From Mesorhizobium sp. AR10 (GTDB lineage Bacteria; Pseudomonadota; Alphaproteobacteria; Rhizobiales; Rhizobiaceae), in NCBI RefSeq assembly GCF_024746795.1, contig NZ_CP080523.1, positions 62,001 to 126,000 on the forward strand: a stretch of DNA of 64,000 nucleotides. The letters are read 5' to 3'. Numbering within the stretch: position 1 is the stretch's first letter; each line of letters opens with the position of its first letter. The notes beneath the pieces were generated by a model. That model did no database searches. It had not been told where the DNA came from and was given only the letters and a program-made list of their open reading frames with translations. Below are positions 34,350 to 44,115 of the stretch, in pieces. The position numbers and the translations under genes were made by a program.

Positions 34350-35672
34350 GATGGCTCCTGCGGGTCAAGGGTATCGGGTCGGGTTTGGTGAACAGGTCGG
34401 TTGCGGCCATGTATACGGCGTCTGAATGTGCAACGGGATCGCTGCGCGCCCTGATGAATATCCGCTTGGAGAACAGGTCCCACTCAATCGAGCGCGCTCG
34501 AGGCGCTTCGGATTGATCGGGGTGTCCTGATTCTTCGTCTCCGTTTGTTCGCCATCACCTCACTTTGCCCTGACCATTCCGAGAGCCTGTCAGGCTGCCT
34601 GCGGCTCGTAACGCGATCCGTCCCTGAGGACGGCAAAGATTGTTCGTGCCATGCGATGTGCCAAAGCGATGGCGACGACCTTCGTCTTCTTTCGCATCAG
34701 CATGCTCGATAGCCAGTCCGAGCCCGGTTCGCGCTTGAGTCTGCATCTGAGCATGATCTGCGCCATGGCGCCCAGATACAGCAAGCGTCGGATATAACGA
34801 TTGCCCATCTTCGAGATCCGGCCCACCCTTTGCTTGCCGCCGGTGGAGTGCGGCTTGGGAGTGAGGCCGAGCCAGGCGGCATAGTCCCTCGCGCTGCCGA
34901 AATTGTCGACATCCGGCGTCGTCGCCGCGATGATCGTCGCCGACAGCATCCCGACACCTGGGATTGTGGCCAGACGCTGGCTTGTCTCGCTTTGCGCGTA
35001 GGTCTCTTCGATCTCGTCGGTCAGCCGCTCGATCCGCTTGTCCGTCTCGGCCAACTGATCGAAGAGCAAACTCACAGGCATCCGAGCTACTTCCGGCAGT
35101 TGATCCAGTTGCTCCTTCAGTCGATTGACGTTCTGCGCGCCCTTCGCCGTGATGACGCCGAACTCCGTCATGTGGGCTCGGATCGCGTTGCCGATCTGCG
35201 TGCGCTGGCGAACCAGAAAGTCTCGCGTGCGGTGAAGAACCAGAACCGACGAGCAGGCTTCGCTCTTGATGGCGACAAACCGCATGGAGGGCCGCGTCAC
35301 AGCCTCGCAGATGGCGGCCGCATCGGCCGCATCCGTCTTCCCACGCTTCACGTAAGGCTTCACATAGGAGGGCGGCATCAGCCGGACGTCGTGCCCCATC
35401 TCCTGAAGCCTGCGCCCCCAGTCGTGAGAACCTGCGCAAGCCTCCATGCCGATCAGGCATCGTGGACGCTTCTGGAAAAACGCCAGCAACTGGCTGCGGC
35501 GAAGCTGACGGCGTACGAGAACCCGACCGGTCCCGTCGACACCATGGATCTGGAAGACACTCTTTGCGAGGTCGATACCAACTGTGGCAAGTTCTGACAT
35601 GGATGGCTCCTTTGCTCGGGACGACAACATCCCAACTATGGCGCAATGCGACGCCGGGAGCAGGAGCCATCC
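34350..35672 (-). mobile_element. IS1111-type element of the IS110 family
   Basis: A 13-bp perfect inverted repeat, GGATGGCTCCTGC at 34350-34362 and its complement at 35660-35672, fits the subterminal repeats of the IS1111 group. A transposase gene lies inside, and about 240 bases of non-coding right end lie at 34350-34589, where a bridge RNA would be encoded. It inserted between the S1/P1 nuclease gene and the polysaccharide lyase gene. Confidence 0.85.
34590..35600 (-). CDS. IS1111-type transposase
   Basis: A 336-aa protein from MSELATVGIDLAKSVFQIHG, preceded by AAAGGAGCC. DEDD-domain motifs IGMEACAGSHDWGRRLQEMG and KTDAADAAAICEAV, then LATIPGVGMLSATIIA and AAWLGLTPKPHSTGGKQRVG. It shows clear similarity to the 30401 transposase but is a separate element. 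The gene appears intact. Confidence 0.94.
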   Translation of the reverse strand: MSELATVGIDLAKSVFQIHGVDGTGRVLVRRQLRRSQLLAFFQKRPRCLIGMEACAGSHDWGRRLQEMGHDVRLMPPSYVKPYVKRGKTDAADAAAICEAVTRPSMRFVAIKSEACSSVLVLHRTRDFLVRQRTQIGNAIRAHMTEFGVITAKGAQNVNRLKEQLDQLPEVARMPVSLLFDQLAETDKRIERLTDEIEETYAQSETSQRLATIPGVGMLSATIIAATTPDVDNFGSARDYAAWLGLTPKPHSTGGKQRVGRISKMGNRYIRRLLYLGAMAQIMLRCRLKREPGSDWLSSMLMRKKTKVVAIALAHRMARTIFAVLRDGSRYEPQAA

Positions 35673-35678
35673 ACACCA

Positions 35679-36782
35679 TCAGTCGATGTCCATTGCATCG
35701 ATCGAAGGGATGTAGTCGCGGTATTGGCCCATCTTGAATTTGGTTCGCGAAACCTTGCCGGGCATGGGCTTGTAGCCAATCTTCCCGGCCACTCTCACGA
35801 TGAAACGCCCGTCTGCAAAAACCTCCAGCGTCGCAGGTTTATCCCGGCTCATCTGAACCTGATATTGCATCTCGACCCAGTTGCCTTTCGGCGACGGCAG
35901 GACGGGGTCGTTTCCGTACTCCAGTTGCAGGTCGGCGGAGCATTGCGCGCCTGCGTCGCTGAGGCGCGTGGATTTGCAATCTGTCGCGGGGCCGGGTTCC
36001 GACGGCCATTTCGAGCCGTCCGGCAGCAGGGCCGAAGCGATCCGGCAGCGACAGTTCTCGTCCTGGACGGTTATGTGCAAAACCCCATCGTCGAAGCGTT
36101 GCGCGACGACCGGACTTGGGTCCCATTTTTCCTCACCCGGCTGCGTTTTGTAGTCCGGGCTGATCGGTTCCTGCTTCCACTGCGCCGTCACCCACCGGAT
36201 CGAATTCTTTTCATCAAAGATGGTCGCAGGCATGCGGAAGCGAAACTTGTAAATGTATGGCTTGTCGGAAGGTCGCGCGTAGGGCGATTGGAACTTAATT
36301 TCCTGGCGCTGGTAGCATTCGTTTTCTTCACCGGCGGCGAGCGCCTGCTGCCAGATATCATCGGTGCAATAAGGGCTGCCATGAGATTCCGTCAGCGCCA
36401 TAAATGGCACGAGTTTTTGCTCACCGAGAAAGCTCGGACCCAAGAACTCCGGGGTGTCAGGCTCTTCCGTGAACGCCGACTGCCCTGGAATTAAACTGAA
36501 CATCGTGATCGGCTTCCCGCACTCATAATCCGGGTCGTCCGTACGGCAAACATTCCCTCCCAGAGAATTCAGGTCCACCGCGATCCGCGCGATACGATCG
36601 CCAGATTGATCGGGATCATCAAGGAATTCAATCGGCGCCTCACTCAGGTTGATCTGGCAAGGGCACCACAAAGTGGTATCCAGCTCCGCACTCCCAAAAT
36701 CGTCGGACCACTTTTCTCCTGCCAAGGCCGGCAACACTGAGAGAAACGCAAACCAGAAAAGTACTCCAAAAGAAATATTCAT
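35679..36782 (-). CDS. Secreted polysaccharide lyase-like protein (heparin-lyase-I fold)
   Basis: A 367-aa protein from MNISFGVLFWFAFLSVLPAL with a signal peptide ending ALA/GEKW. Downstream motifs IYKFRFRMPATIFDEKN, WVTAQWKQEP, VLHITVQDENCRC, NWVEMQYQVQMSRD and FKMGQYRDY match the jelly-roll fold of the heparin lyase/PL family found in many rhizobia. It probably cleaves an acidic polysaccharide outside the cell; the substrate is unproven. The stop at 35679 is only six bases from the IS1111 repeat, so the last residues could have been altered by the insertion. Confidence 0.7.
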   Translation of the reverse strand: MNISFGVLFWFAFLSVLPALAGEKWSDDFGSAELDTTLWCPCQINLSEAPIEFLDDPDQSGDRIARIAVDLNSLGGNVCRTDDPDYECGKPITMFSLIPGQSAFTEEPDTPEFLGPSFLGEQKLVPFMALTESHGSPYCTDDIWQQALAAGEENECYQRQEIKFQSPYARPSDKPYIYKFRFRMPATIFDEKNSIRWVTAQWKQEPISPDYKTQPGEEKWDPSPVVAQRFDDGVLHITVQDENCRCRIASALLPDGSKWPSEPGPATDCKSTRLSDAGAQCSADLQLEYGNDPVLPSPKGNWVEMQYQVQMSRDKPATLEVFADGRFIVRVAGKIGYKPMPGKVSRTKFKMGQYRDYIPSIDAMDID

Positions 36783-36852
36783 TGGTCTTCCCCCGTAACC
36801 CGCACAGTCGATCACCAAATAACGTAATTATAAGTGGCGTCAATCTTGGACA

Positions 36853-37572
36853 TTACTGGCCCCGCCATACGACGTACAGACCGCGCAACGTGACGAATAC
36901 CGCGAACACACTCAACAGCAACATGACAATCGGCTGGACGAGTGGAAAGAAGGTTGTCGCGTCTTTGCAAGCGTCTTGTCCAGCAACTTCGCCAGCCAGC
37001 CGATAATAGTCGCCGAAAGTCCGTCCGAAGTTGGCGTCTGGTGGAAGGCGGAAGAAATCACTCTCTCCGGCGGCCAAAGGAAGCCAACCACCTTCACCAA
37101 TTTCAGTGCAAAGCTTACCCTCGCCAAGGAATACGCGCCAGAAATGCCCCAGTGCAAAAAGGGGCAGGATCGAGAAGAAAATGTAGGCGCAAACCTGACC
37201 TTTTCGTCCAAGTCCTATCGACGGCGAAGCATCCCAGAGTCGGAACGGATACCGCTCGTGCCAGGTCGGACCTGTGCGAAGTGCATGTTCACGCATGACC
37301 GCAGCGTTGAGGATAAGCAAGATCGACAGGATCAGGATGCCCCACATCGCGACGATCGAGTCCAGCAGACCTGGCACGAACGAAAAGCCGACGACTGCGC
37401 TCAGCTTGGGGTCGATGTCCGAACCTTGAGTCTGGCCATGAGCGACAATGGCGAACAGGTTTGTCACCAGCGCGAGCGAGAGCCAGAGTTTCCGCGTTGT
37501 CGCAAGCGTAATCCCGTTTATCGGAAGATCATCGCTCGGTTGCGTTCCCGGGGCGTCCTGTTTCGAATTCAT
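36853..37572 (-). CDS. Four-helix membrane hypothetical protein
   Basis: A 239-aa protein from MNSKQDAPGTQPSDD; a TTG at 37590 would overlap the upstream stop. Four membrane helices are visible: LWLSLALVTNLFAIVA, MWGILILSILLILNAAV, VCAYIFFSILPLFALGHFW and FPLVQPIVMLLLSVFAVFV. No family was recognised. It follows the 37587 gene closely in the same direction and is likely cotranscribed. Confidence 0.6.
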   Translation of the reverse strand: MNSKQDAPGTQPSDDLPINGITLATTRKLWLSLALVTNLFAIVAHGQTQGSDIDPKLSAVVGFSFVPGLLDSIVAMWGILILSILLILNAAVMREHALRTGPTWHERYPFRLWDASPSIGLGRKGQVCAYIFFSILPLFALGHFWRVFLGEGKLCTEIGEGGWLPLAAGESDFFRLPPDANFGRTFGDYYRLAGEVAGQDACKDATTFFPLVQPIVMLLLSVFAVFVTLRGLYVVWRGQ

Positions 37573-37586
37573 CGGTGTCACTCGCT

Positions 37587-38276
37587 TCAAAGGTTGAGCA
37601 ATAGCCCGGCTACCGCCGGCAGAGCGCCTTCGACAACGAGACTGGGCTTGCCGTCGATCGTGACGAAACGAGCGGTGGAAAGGCTTACACCGAACGCAAG
37701 CACCGCCGGCGGTAACGCGAGGCTTGCACCGGGCGCAGACAGCGCCTCATCCAGAAGCGCGCCCACTTTGTCCCTTACCAGATCGTCCAGGTTTAACGCC
37801 TCAGCGGCGTGCCGCGTTATGTCGTTCGAGATGTTGAATTCCGCGATACGACCGGTGAGCGCGACCCGACCGTCCACCACCCTGGGTTCGAAGTACGCCA
37901 CAATACTTCCATTTGAGCTTGGCACGAGTCCTGGGCTCACGTGAAAATGCACCTTGGCCCGGAGCGCCGGGCTTTCAATCGAGAGCAGTGTGCCGTTGTG
38001 CGTCAGCTTGCCGCCAAGATCGATATTTCGCTTTGTCCAAACGGCTCCGATCAAGGTGTCGACCTTTGCCACAAGGTCAGACAGATCAATCCTCACCACG
38101 ACGGTGACGGGCTGCGCGGGATCACTTCTGCTTGCTGTGATGGCAATCGGGAAATTGATCTCAACGCCTTCGATAGTCTTCGAAATGGTGGCAGCCGGGA
38201 GGTCGACGCTTTCGGCGTATCCCGGCAAGAGTCCAGCGATCATCCAGAGGCATGCTGCGACGAGTCTAATGCCCAT
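37587..38276 (-). CDS. Secreted hypothetical protein
   Basis: A 229-aa protein from MGIRLVAACLWMIAGLLPGYA, a clear signal peptide, followed by a beta-rich domain (KTIEGVEINFPIAITASR, PVTVVVRIDLSDLVAKVD, LLSIESPALRAKVHFHVSP). No family was recognised. It lies in the leftward row with the membrane gene at 36853. Confidence 0.6.
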   Translation of the reverse strand: MGIRLVAACLWMIAGLLPGYAESVDLPAATISKTIEGVEINFPIAITASRSDPAQPVTVVVRIDLSDLVAKVDTLIGAVWTKRNIDLGGKLTHNGTLLSIESPALRAKVHFHVSPGLVPSSNGSIVAYFEPRVVDGRVALTGRIAEFNISNDITRHAAEALNLDDLVRDKVGALLDEALSAPGASLALPPAVLAFGVSLSTARFVTIDGKPSLVVEGALPAVAGLLLNL

Positions 38277-38351
38277 TCTCGCTCTCCACGGTGCTATGCC
38301 CAACGGCTATCGCCGCTGTTGTGCCGGCCTCACGGTCAATCTCAACGCAGC

Positions 38352-39319
38352 CTAGTCGATCGCCATCCAGTCTGCCTCATAGACACTACCCTCGATCCGG
38401 CTCTTGTCGGGTCTGTCATAGACGATCAGGTGGCCGGGCTTCCCGTTTCGCTCGAGACGGCTCCGGCTTTCCGGCTTTTCGCTGCCAGTCGGCCAATCGT
38501 AGAGCTTTTCGGGATGCTGGATTAGCGGGGTCATTTCCGGCTCCCAGCGATAGAGGCGAAACGGCCCCAGAGCGTCGCCCACCGGGCCGGCGATGATGAA
38601 AATGGCCTTACCGTTCCGGCTGAGGTCACGGATCGCCAGGCTGCCGAGATCAAGAAACGACAACCTGTAGCTTTTCACCTCCAGGTTCTTGTTGAGCCTG
38701 AGGTGAACGACGACCGCACTGTTGTCGAGCCGAGGACCACGGAGCCCGAGAAGCACTTCGTCTTCGGTTACGGCCAGGCCTTCGATATCGAGGCCGTTCT
38801 CCTTGCTTGGCAGACCGAGGAACGGTTTGAGATAGGCATCGCCGGCCAGCGCGCCGCGAATGGAACGCGGCCCCTTTCTAGGGGCGGTTTTCACCTTGCC
38901 TAAGCGCGACGAATTCTCCTTAAGCGGGATGCGCGCCAGCAGGTGCCGGCTCGGCCGAGCGCGGATCTCAGACCGGAGCTCATCCTTGTCGTCGGCTTCG
39001 GAGGCCAAGCGGACATGACAGTGCGAGCCGCAAAGCCAGAGTGCTCCCTGCGCGACATCGACCCTTCCAAGTCGAGCTCCGCACCGCCGTTGCTCTCCCC
39101 CGCACCGGGCCAGCGGGGGATCAACTCGTCGATCCGATATTGGCGGGTCAACACATACCCGTCTTCTCGCGCCACCAGGCACTCGAAGGTCCGGCCCTCG
39201 TCCGAAACCGTCCAAAGCACGCCGCCTCTAGCCGCCACCCCAGACAGATTTAGCAGCAGGTCCTCCGACGCGGCACTCGCATAGTCGAGCCACACGCGTT
39301 CTGACGATTTCTTCGCCAT
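38352..39319 (-). pseudogene. DUF3616 protein, single-base frameshift
   Basis: The N-terminal frame from MAKKSSERVWLDYASAASED reads to GGAELDLEG. One G is then missing in the run at 39062-39064, and the family sequence resumes in another frame as VDVAQGALWLCGSHCHVR, DIEGLAVTEDEVLLGLRGPR and ending EADWMAID. With one G restored a complete DUF3616 protein of about 322 aa results. Family function is unknown. The lesion could be a sequencing error. Confidence 0.75.
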
Positions 39320-39329
39320 CGCGCGCCCG

Positions 39330-40376
39330 TCAGTTCTGGAACGGAATGGTACGGCCAGGCTGCTGGGCTTGTCCCTTGGTATAGGAAACCCCATGCACCT
39401 TGATGCCCCGCTGGTCGAGCAGGGTAATGATGCCGCCCTTGTTCGATAGCGCCACGGGCGCTGCGATCTGGGCGACCCGCGTCCCGCCGGCCTCGATCGT
39501 GCCAGCCAGCGCCATGCGCTGCTTCAGCTTGTCGGCGATCATCCACCCCGTCAGATCGACGGCGACATCGGCCGTGTTGAGCAGGGTCACGGTCTCGCGC
39601 TCCGGCGACTTCGTGTCATTCACATAGGCGGCAATGATCCGCACCAGTCCATCCGGCACCTCGAATGTCGGGATGTTGTCGCGCTCGATCGGAGTATGCG
39701 GTGCCGTCGGGTGCTCCGCGTCGGGAGCAAGGACGACGTTTCCCGTGGCGTCGTCTGTATGCCAGGCCTGCGTCTGGAATTTCAGGAAGATCGCCATCCA
39801 CTGCCCCTCGTCGGGGAAATTGAACAGCAGCGCGCCATCCTGGTAGACGCCATTGTCCTTCTCGTATTTGCCGGGCGGATTGCCCTGGTTCATGTGGATG
39901 TCGTGAATGCCCCGGCCAGGCTTGAAGCCGAAAAACTTGTCGGCGGTGGCCGGCTCTGGTCCCCATGGCGCGCCAAAGGCATAAACCATAGCGTTTTCGT
40001 CAGACATGGCGCGCTGCACATAAGCGTCGATCTTTTCGTTCAGGTCGTTGTCGGGTCCCGCAGCGTCATAGGGCAGCGGTTGAAATTCCCACGGTTGGCC
40101 AATATTGCCGCGGATGAAGTCGATCGCCATGCCGCCCGGTGTCGATGACAGCTTGTGCAGCCCCGGATCGAGGCCGGCAAGGCTGTCGGTTATCGGGTGT
40201 TCGAACGGTGCGCGCACGAGGAACTCGACCTCGCTGCCATCGCCTGACTCGACATTGACGGCGATCCGGTGCTGTTCACCATTGGCCGATATGAGCACCT
40301 GGTAGTGCTTGTTCTTCTTGGTCCCCAGACGGTTGTTCGTGGGGCGACCCTTGAGTACGGCATAAGGTATAGGCAT
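39330..40376 (-). CDS. DUF2278 (YukJ-like) protein with C-terminal lamin-tail domain
   Basis: A 348-aa protein from MPIPYAVLKGRPTNNRLGTK, the typical opening of DUF2278. GRGIHDIHMNQGNPPGKYEK and DGALLFNFPDEGQWMAIFLKFQTQ are core motifs. Residues about 245-348 (ETVTLLNTADVAVDLTGWMI through GGIITLLDQRGIKVHG) are a lamin-tail domain. Such domains occur in bacteria on secreted or DNA-processing proteins, often beside metallo-beta-lactamases, as here. Function unknown. Confidence 0.83.
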   Translation of the reverse strand: MPIPYAVLKGRPTNNRLGTKKNKHYQVLISANGEQHRIAVNVESGDGSEVEFLVRAPFEHPITDSLAGLDPGLHKLSSTPGGMAIDFIRGNIGQPWEFQPLPYDAAGPDNDLNEKIDAYVQRAMSDENAMVYAFGAPWGPEPATADKFFGFKPGRGIHDIHMNQGNPPGKYEKDNGVYQDGALLFNFPDEGQWMAIFLKFQTQAWHTDDATGNVVLAPDAEHPTAPHTPIERDNIPTFEVPDGLVRIIAAYVNDTKSPERETVTLLNTADVAVDLTGWMIADKLKQRMALAGTIEAGGTRVAQIAAPVALSNKGGIITLLDQRGIKVHGVSYTKGQAQQPGRTIPFQN

Positions 40377-40472
40377 GCGGCGCATCCTTCATGAATCGAC
40401 AGCCGGAAATCTGACGGCATCAACAGCATTGTCGGCACGTAGCCCGACCGTGCGTGCCGGTGCCGCAGCGGC

Positions 40473-42053
40473 CTACTGATCAAGAATCGTGTATTCGAAA
40501 TAGAGATCGGTCGCGGATACGTTGGCGACGAATTTCCGCCAGTCAGTCTTGACGGCCCCATCTGGTGGCGTTGGGTCGAAATCGGTGTCCGACTTGAACA
40601 GCCGCCCGCTGGTTTTGGCCTCCAACTCCTCGCGGATGGCCTGGAGCGGATGCTCCCAGTGTTGGTCGTTTTCGTCCCACGCCCATTGGGTGTTGGCGGG
40701 GATAACGGCGACGAATTCCTTGGCGTTCGCGCCAAGGGCCATCCAGTCGAGATTGGCGTAGTCGCTGTTGGCCTCGCCCTTCAAAGTGGCATTGTGACTG
40801 CCGTGATGGCCGACCTTGTAGAAGACCGTCCGCGCCAACAGGTCCTGCGTGGTCACAGTCCTGGCCGACATATTGCCCTCGGTCGGGATCTGAAATGCCG
40901 CCCCGGCCCATGACATCCATGAACCATATTGGGCATCGCCCGGGAACAGCAACACCTTGCGGCTGTTGGCCAGCTCTATGGCCAAGACCAGGCTCGAATT
41001 GTTGAGTTCGGTGTTGATCTTGTCGGCGAACCACCCTGCCGCCGCCAGCCACTCGACATTGATGCGCCGCCATTCCTCGCCCTTTGGCGGAGCGAAATAG
41101 CCAAAGAATGCGGCGATCTCGCCGCTCCACTCCGGGCCGTTCTCCACCAGTTTCAGACCGGGCGCGAACGGGTCGTGGCTATCGGCAGCTTCGCCCAGGA
41201 AGCCGGGATCCGCTCCCATGAACATCCCGTCCAGACCGCCGCTGAAGCCAAAGCTCAGGCCGTGGCCGCGATCCGTCTTTTCATACATCCGCGCCTGCCC
41301 TGCCGCATCGCTTTTTGCGGGCTCGTCTTCATTGAGACGGTCGTCGCGCGGGGGACCCAATGGATAGAACTTGACGCCGCTCACTCCATCCAGAGCGAAA
41401 GGGGTTTCGTGCGGCGAGAAATAGCGCGGCTTCGCGACCTTGCCGGTCACATAGTCCATGCACTTGGCAACGCTAAGGCCCCGGACGATGGCGGCACTGT
41501 CGGCGGCGCCGAACACACTGCCGTCCGCAGGACCCAGCGCCTTCAGAAAGTCCGCGTCGGCGCCCTCGAATGCGAGCATCGCGTCAACGAATTTCAAAGT
41601 CTGGTCTACGTCCTCGCCCGCGGCGGCAAGCCCCGCCAGTCGCCGTCGCGCCGCCAAAAGCCGCATCAGCGCGGCAAGTTTCATCTGGCGCAATTGCTGC
41701 GCCTCGGTATCGTCCGGATTTGCGGTCCACCCCAGAAGCACCTCGCCGAACGTGATGTCATCGAACATCAGTTTCCCGCCAAGCTTGGCAAGAAACATGT
41801 TGGTGTGATCCTGGTGCTCATGCGTGATCAGCACCGCATGGATGTGCCCACCCGTCGCGTCCCGGATGTCGGCGATGACCTCCTCGATGGTAGCCTTGAT
41901 CTCCGAACCTGGCTTCAGTCCGCAATCGATCAGCAGGTAAAACGGCTGGCCGGCATCGTCGGGCATAGCCAGCAAATAACAATCGCCGTGGCCCTGGCGA
42001 TACATCCTGATGGTAATCCCGCTCGGCGGCGCCTGCAGTTGCGGTGCTGGCAT
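40473..42053 (-). CDS. ComEC-type metallo-beta-lactamase fold hydrolase
   Basis: A 526-aa protein. The zinc motif HEHQDH lies at 78-83 after a beta-strand IHAVLIT; the second half has VLLFPGDAQYGSW and VFYKVGHHGSHNAT, the ComEC/Rec2-like signature. The middle 250 residues are an insert specific to this group. There is no signal peptide or membrane helix, so it acts in the cytoplasm, probably on a phosphodiester. It sits between the gluzincin protease and the lamin-tail gene, 10 bases from the former. Confidence 0.85.
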   Translation of the reverse strand: MPAPQLQAPPSGITIRMYRQGHGDCYLLAMPDDAGQPFYLLIDCGLKPGSEIKATIEEVIADIRDATGGHIHAVLITHEHQDHTNMFLAKLGGKLMFDDITFGEVLLGWTANPDDTEAQQLRQMKLAALMRLLAARRRLAGLAAAGEDVDQTLKFVDAMLAFEGADADFLKALGPADGSVFGAADSAAIVRGLSVAKCMDYVTGKVAKPRYFSPHETPFALDGVSGVKFYPLGPPRDDRLNEDEPAKSDAAGQARMYEKTDRGHGLSFGFSGGLDGMFMGADPGFLGEAADSHDPFAPGLKLVENGPEWSGEIAAFFGYFAPPKGEEWRRINVEWLAAAGWFADKINTELNNSSLVLAIELANSRKVLLFPGDAQYGSWMSWAGAAFQIPTEGNMSARTVTTQDLLARTVFYKVGHHGSHNATLKGEANSDYANLDWMALGANAKEFVAVIPANTQWAWDENDQHWEHPLQAIREELEAKTSGRLFKSDTDFDPTPPDGAVKTDWRKFVANVSATDLYFEYTILDQ

Positions 42054-42063
42054 CTTCGTCCCT

Positions 42064-43968
42064 CTAATCCCGATGCACGGCGGCGAACGGATTACTCACC
42101 CGTCCGGGCGCGACCGGCCCATGGAAGGCATTCTGCACCGAGACCGGATTGCTCAGCAGGAATTGCCGCAGTGCATCGAGTTCGCCGTCATCGCAGATAT
42201 TCTTGTGGGTGCGCGCCACCCACCGGATATTCCGGGTCTGCTGATTGACCACCAAAGTGCAGCCGCGGCGGAAGATGAAATCACCCTTGCCGGCTGCGTC
42301 GCCGGTCGGCTTGGCGTCATCAGCTGCTTTCTGGTCCTTCTTGTCGAAGTAGCCCGCCCGGCGCTGTGTGATTTCGATGACCAGGTCAGGCACGAGGTTG
42401 GTTTTGCTGCCGCGCCGCAGTGCAGCACGCACCGAGTGCACCTCGAAAACCGGTCGTCCCTTCTTGATGCTGACTGTGCCCGGCACTTTTTCCCTCGTAC
42501 CGGTGACGATACCCATTGCCTCGAGCAACCCGGCACGTTCCGGCCGCGCCAGCCATTCGTGCACCTTCCTGGCGTTGTCTTCCATCCGCTCATAGGCAGC
42601 TTTGCGGTCAATCTCGTTGTCGAGATCGGCCTGCATCCCCGGCGGCACGGCCTCTCCCAAGGAGGCATCACCCGCTTGCAGCAGCAAGCCTTCGAGCGAG
42701 ACGTTGCGTGCCGCCCGCGGCCGGATGCCGAACAGCGAGAACGACTGCATCACTGCAGTGCGGTAGTTGTGCTCATCCGCCGGATAGAGATCCGCGTCGG
42801 CCGTGATGATGGCCTGGAGGTAATCGCCGAAGGTAACATTGACTGGCGGACAATAGTCGAGTGCCCGGATGCACATTTGCAGCACGTGCTCTGAAGTCTT
42901 AGCCGCCTCGTCCGCCAGGCGATTGACCAGATCGATATTGAGTTCTCCGGCCGGTAACTGGCCCGTCCCCTGCGAGGCAATGCGCAACAGGTCGACAATC
43001 CGGGATTTGTACATTTTTAGGAAGGCGTCGAACACAGCGGCGACCAGGATCGCGCCTCGTTCATGGGCTTCCGTGGCATCGCGCAGGTAGGTGGGGTTTG
43101 GCTTGTAGCGCTGCCAATTGCCCTCTTTGTCGGTGTAGCCCAGCGCATCGCGCAACGCCTCGCCGCGGCGCGTGGCGCGGCCGAACTGTTGCGCCAACTG
43201 CCCCAGCATGTTCTGCTTCTCGAGGTGACCGCGTGTGCGCCCGATCTGGTCTTTCAGCACGTCGGGATTGGAGAAATGCTGGAAGATCGCCACGATATCG
43301 GCAAATCCCTCATGCAGGCCGAGCACATCGACATTGGTTGACTCGGCAAAGCGCCGGTGCAGGCCGTCGAGCAAAGCGTGCGTTACCTCATGGGCGATGA
43401 CGTCATGCGACAAGCAGGTGAAGACCGTGGTGCCGGGCGCGACGGCGGTGGAATCGGGAGGGACCTGAAAATAGCCGAACAATACGGCCTTCTTGTCGGG
43501 GTTGTAGTATGCATTGGCCTCGCGCAGGGCATGAGGATAAAGCCGCAGCCGAGGCACATACTCGTAGCTCTTGTCCGGCAGACGGCGCGGCGCCCACAAT
43601 GCCGAGCGCCCCAGCGCGCGCTCGAACTTATCGATGGTGGTCATTGCCACGGCATAGACCATCTGCTGGTGGAATTGTGGATTGAGCTCCGAGGGGCTGA
43701 GTCCATCCTGCGCGAGAACGAAAGTCTCGTTGAGATCGACCGGAGCGTAGTGGCAGCCGCTCGCCGGGTCGTAGTCCACCACCTCCAGGTAATTGCCGAC
43801 CGGTCCCAACATCTGCGTGCCGCTGAGCACGCCATCGATGATCGGATTGCTTTCCCACGGCACCATCAGGGTCAGTTCATTGAGCCCAACGGTTTCGTGC
43901 CGGGCGGCGAGACCCGGGTCGATGGCGTAGACACGCAGGCGGCGGAATTCGGGTGTGCGTCTGACCAT
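42064..43968 (-). CDS. Thermolysin-type (M4-like) metalloprotease
   Basis: A 634-aa protein from MVRRTPEFRRLRVYAIDPG; a longer start at 44049 would add 27 residues. The gluzincin motif HEVTH (193-197) is followed by GLHEGFADI with the third ligand Glu220. Unlike secreted M4 enzymes there is no signal peptide or propeptide, so an internal target is likely. The C-terminal region VFEVHSVRAALRRGSKTNLV and FIFRRGCTLVVN is unassigned. First gene of the leftward row with the MBL and DUF2278 genes. Confidence 0.82.
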   Translation of the reverse strand: MVRRTPEFRRLRVYAIDPGLAARHETVGLNELTLMVPWESNPIIDGVLSGTQMLGPVGNYLEVVDYDPASGCHYAPVDLNETFVLAQDGLSPSELNPQFHQQMVYAVAMTTIDKFERALGRSALWAPRRLPDKSYEYVPRLRLYPHALREANAYYNPDKKAVLFGYFQVPPDSTAVAPGTTVFTCLSHDVIAHEVTHALLDGLHRRFAESTNVDVLGLHEGFADIVAIFQHFSNPDVLKDQIGRTRGHLEKQNMLGQLAQQFGRATRRGEALRDALGYTDKEGNWQRYKPNPTYLRDATEAHERGAILVAAVFDAFLKMYKSRIVDLLRIASQGTGQLPAGELNIDLVNRLADEAAKTSEHVLQMCIRALDYCPPVNVTFGDYLQAIITADADLYPADEHNYRTAVMQSFSLFGIRPRAARNVSLEGLLLQAGDASLGEAVPPGMQADLDNEIDRKAAYERMEDNARKVHEWLARPERAGLLEAMGIVTGTREKVPGTVSIKKGRPVFEVHSVRAALRRGSKTNLVPDLVIEITQRRAGYFDKKDQKAADDAKPTGDAAGKGDFIFRRGCTLVVNQQTRNIRWVARTHKNICDDGELDALRQFLLSNPVSVQNAFHGPVAPGRVSNPFAAVHRD

Positions 43969-44115
43969 GGATGCCCCCCCGTCGATCCAGTCGATGGTAA
44001 TACTTTCATAGAACCGAGTTTGCTGCAAGTTAGATAATATTACTGTCATAATTCCTCGGGTAAAAGTGTTGCCTAACCTTGTATCGTGGCTTCGCCCTCT
44101 TGAGGGAAAACATAG

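Noticed and set aside
36976..37944. 322-aa rightward frame across the secreted and membrane genes
   Set aside because: It lacks any family signature, and the opposite strand has signal peptides and membrane helices in two coherent genes.
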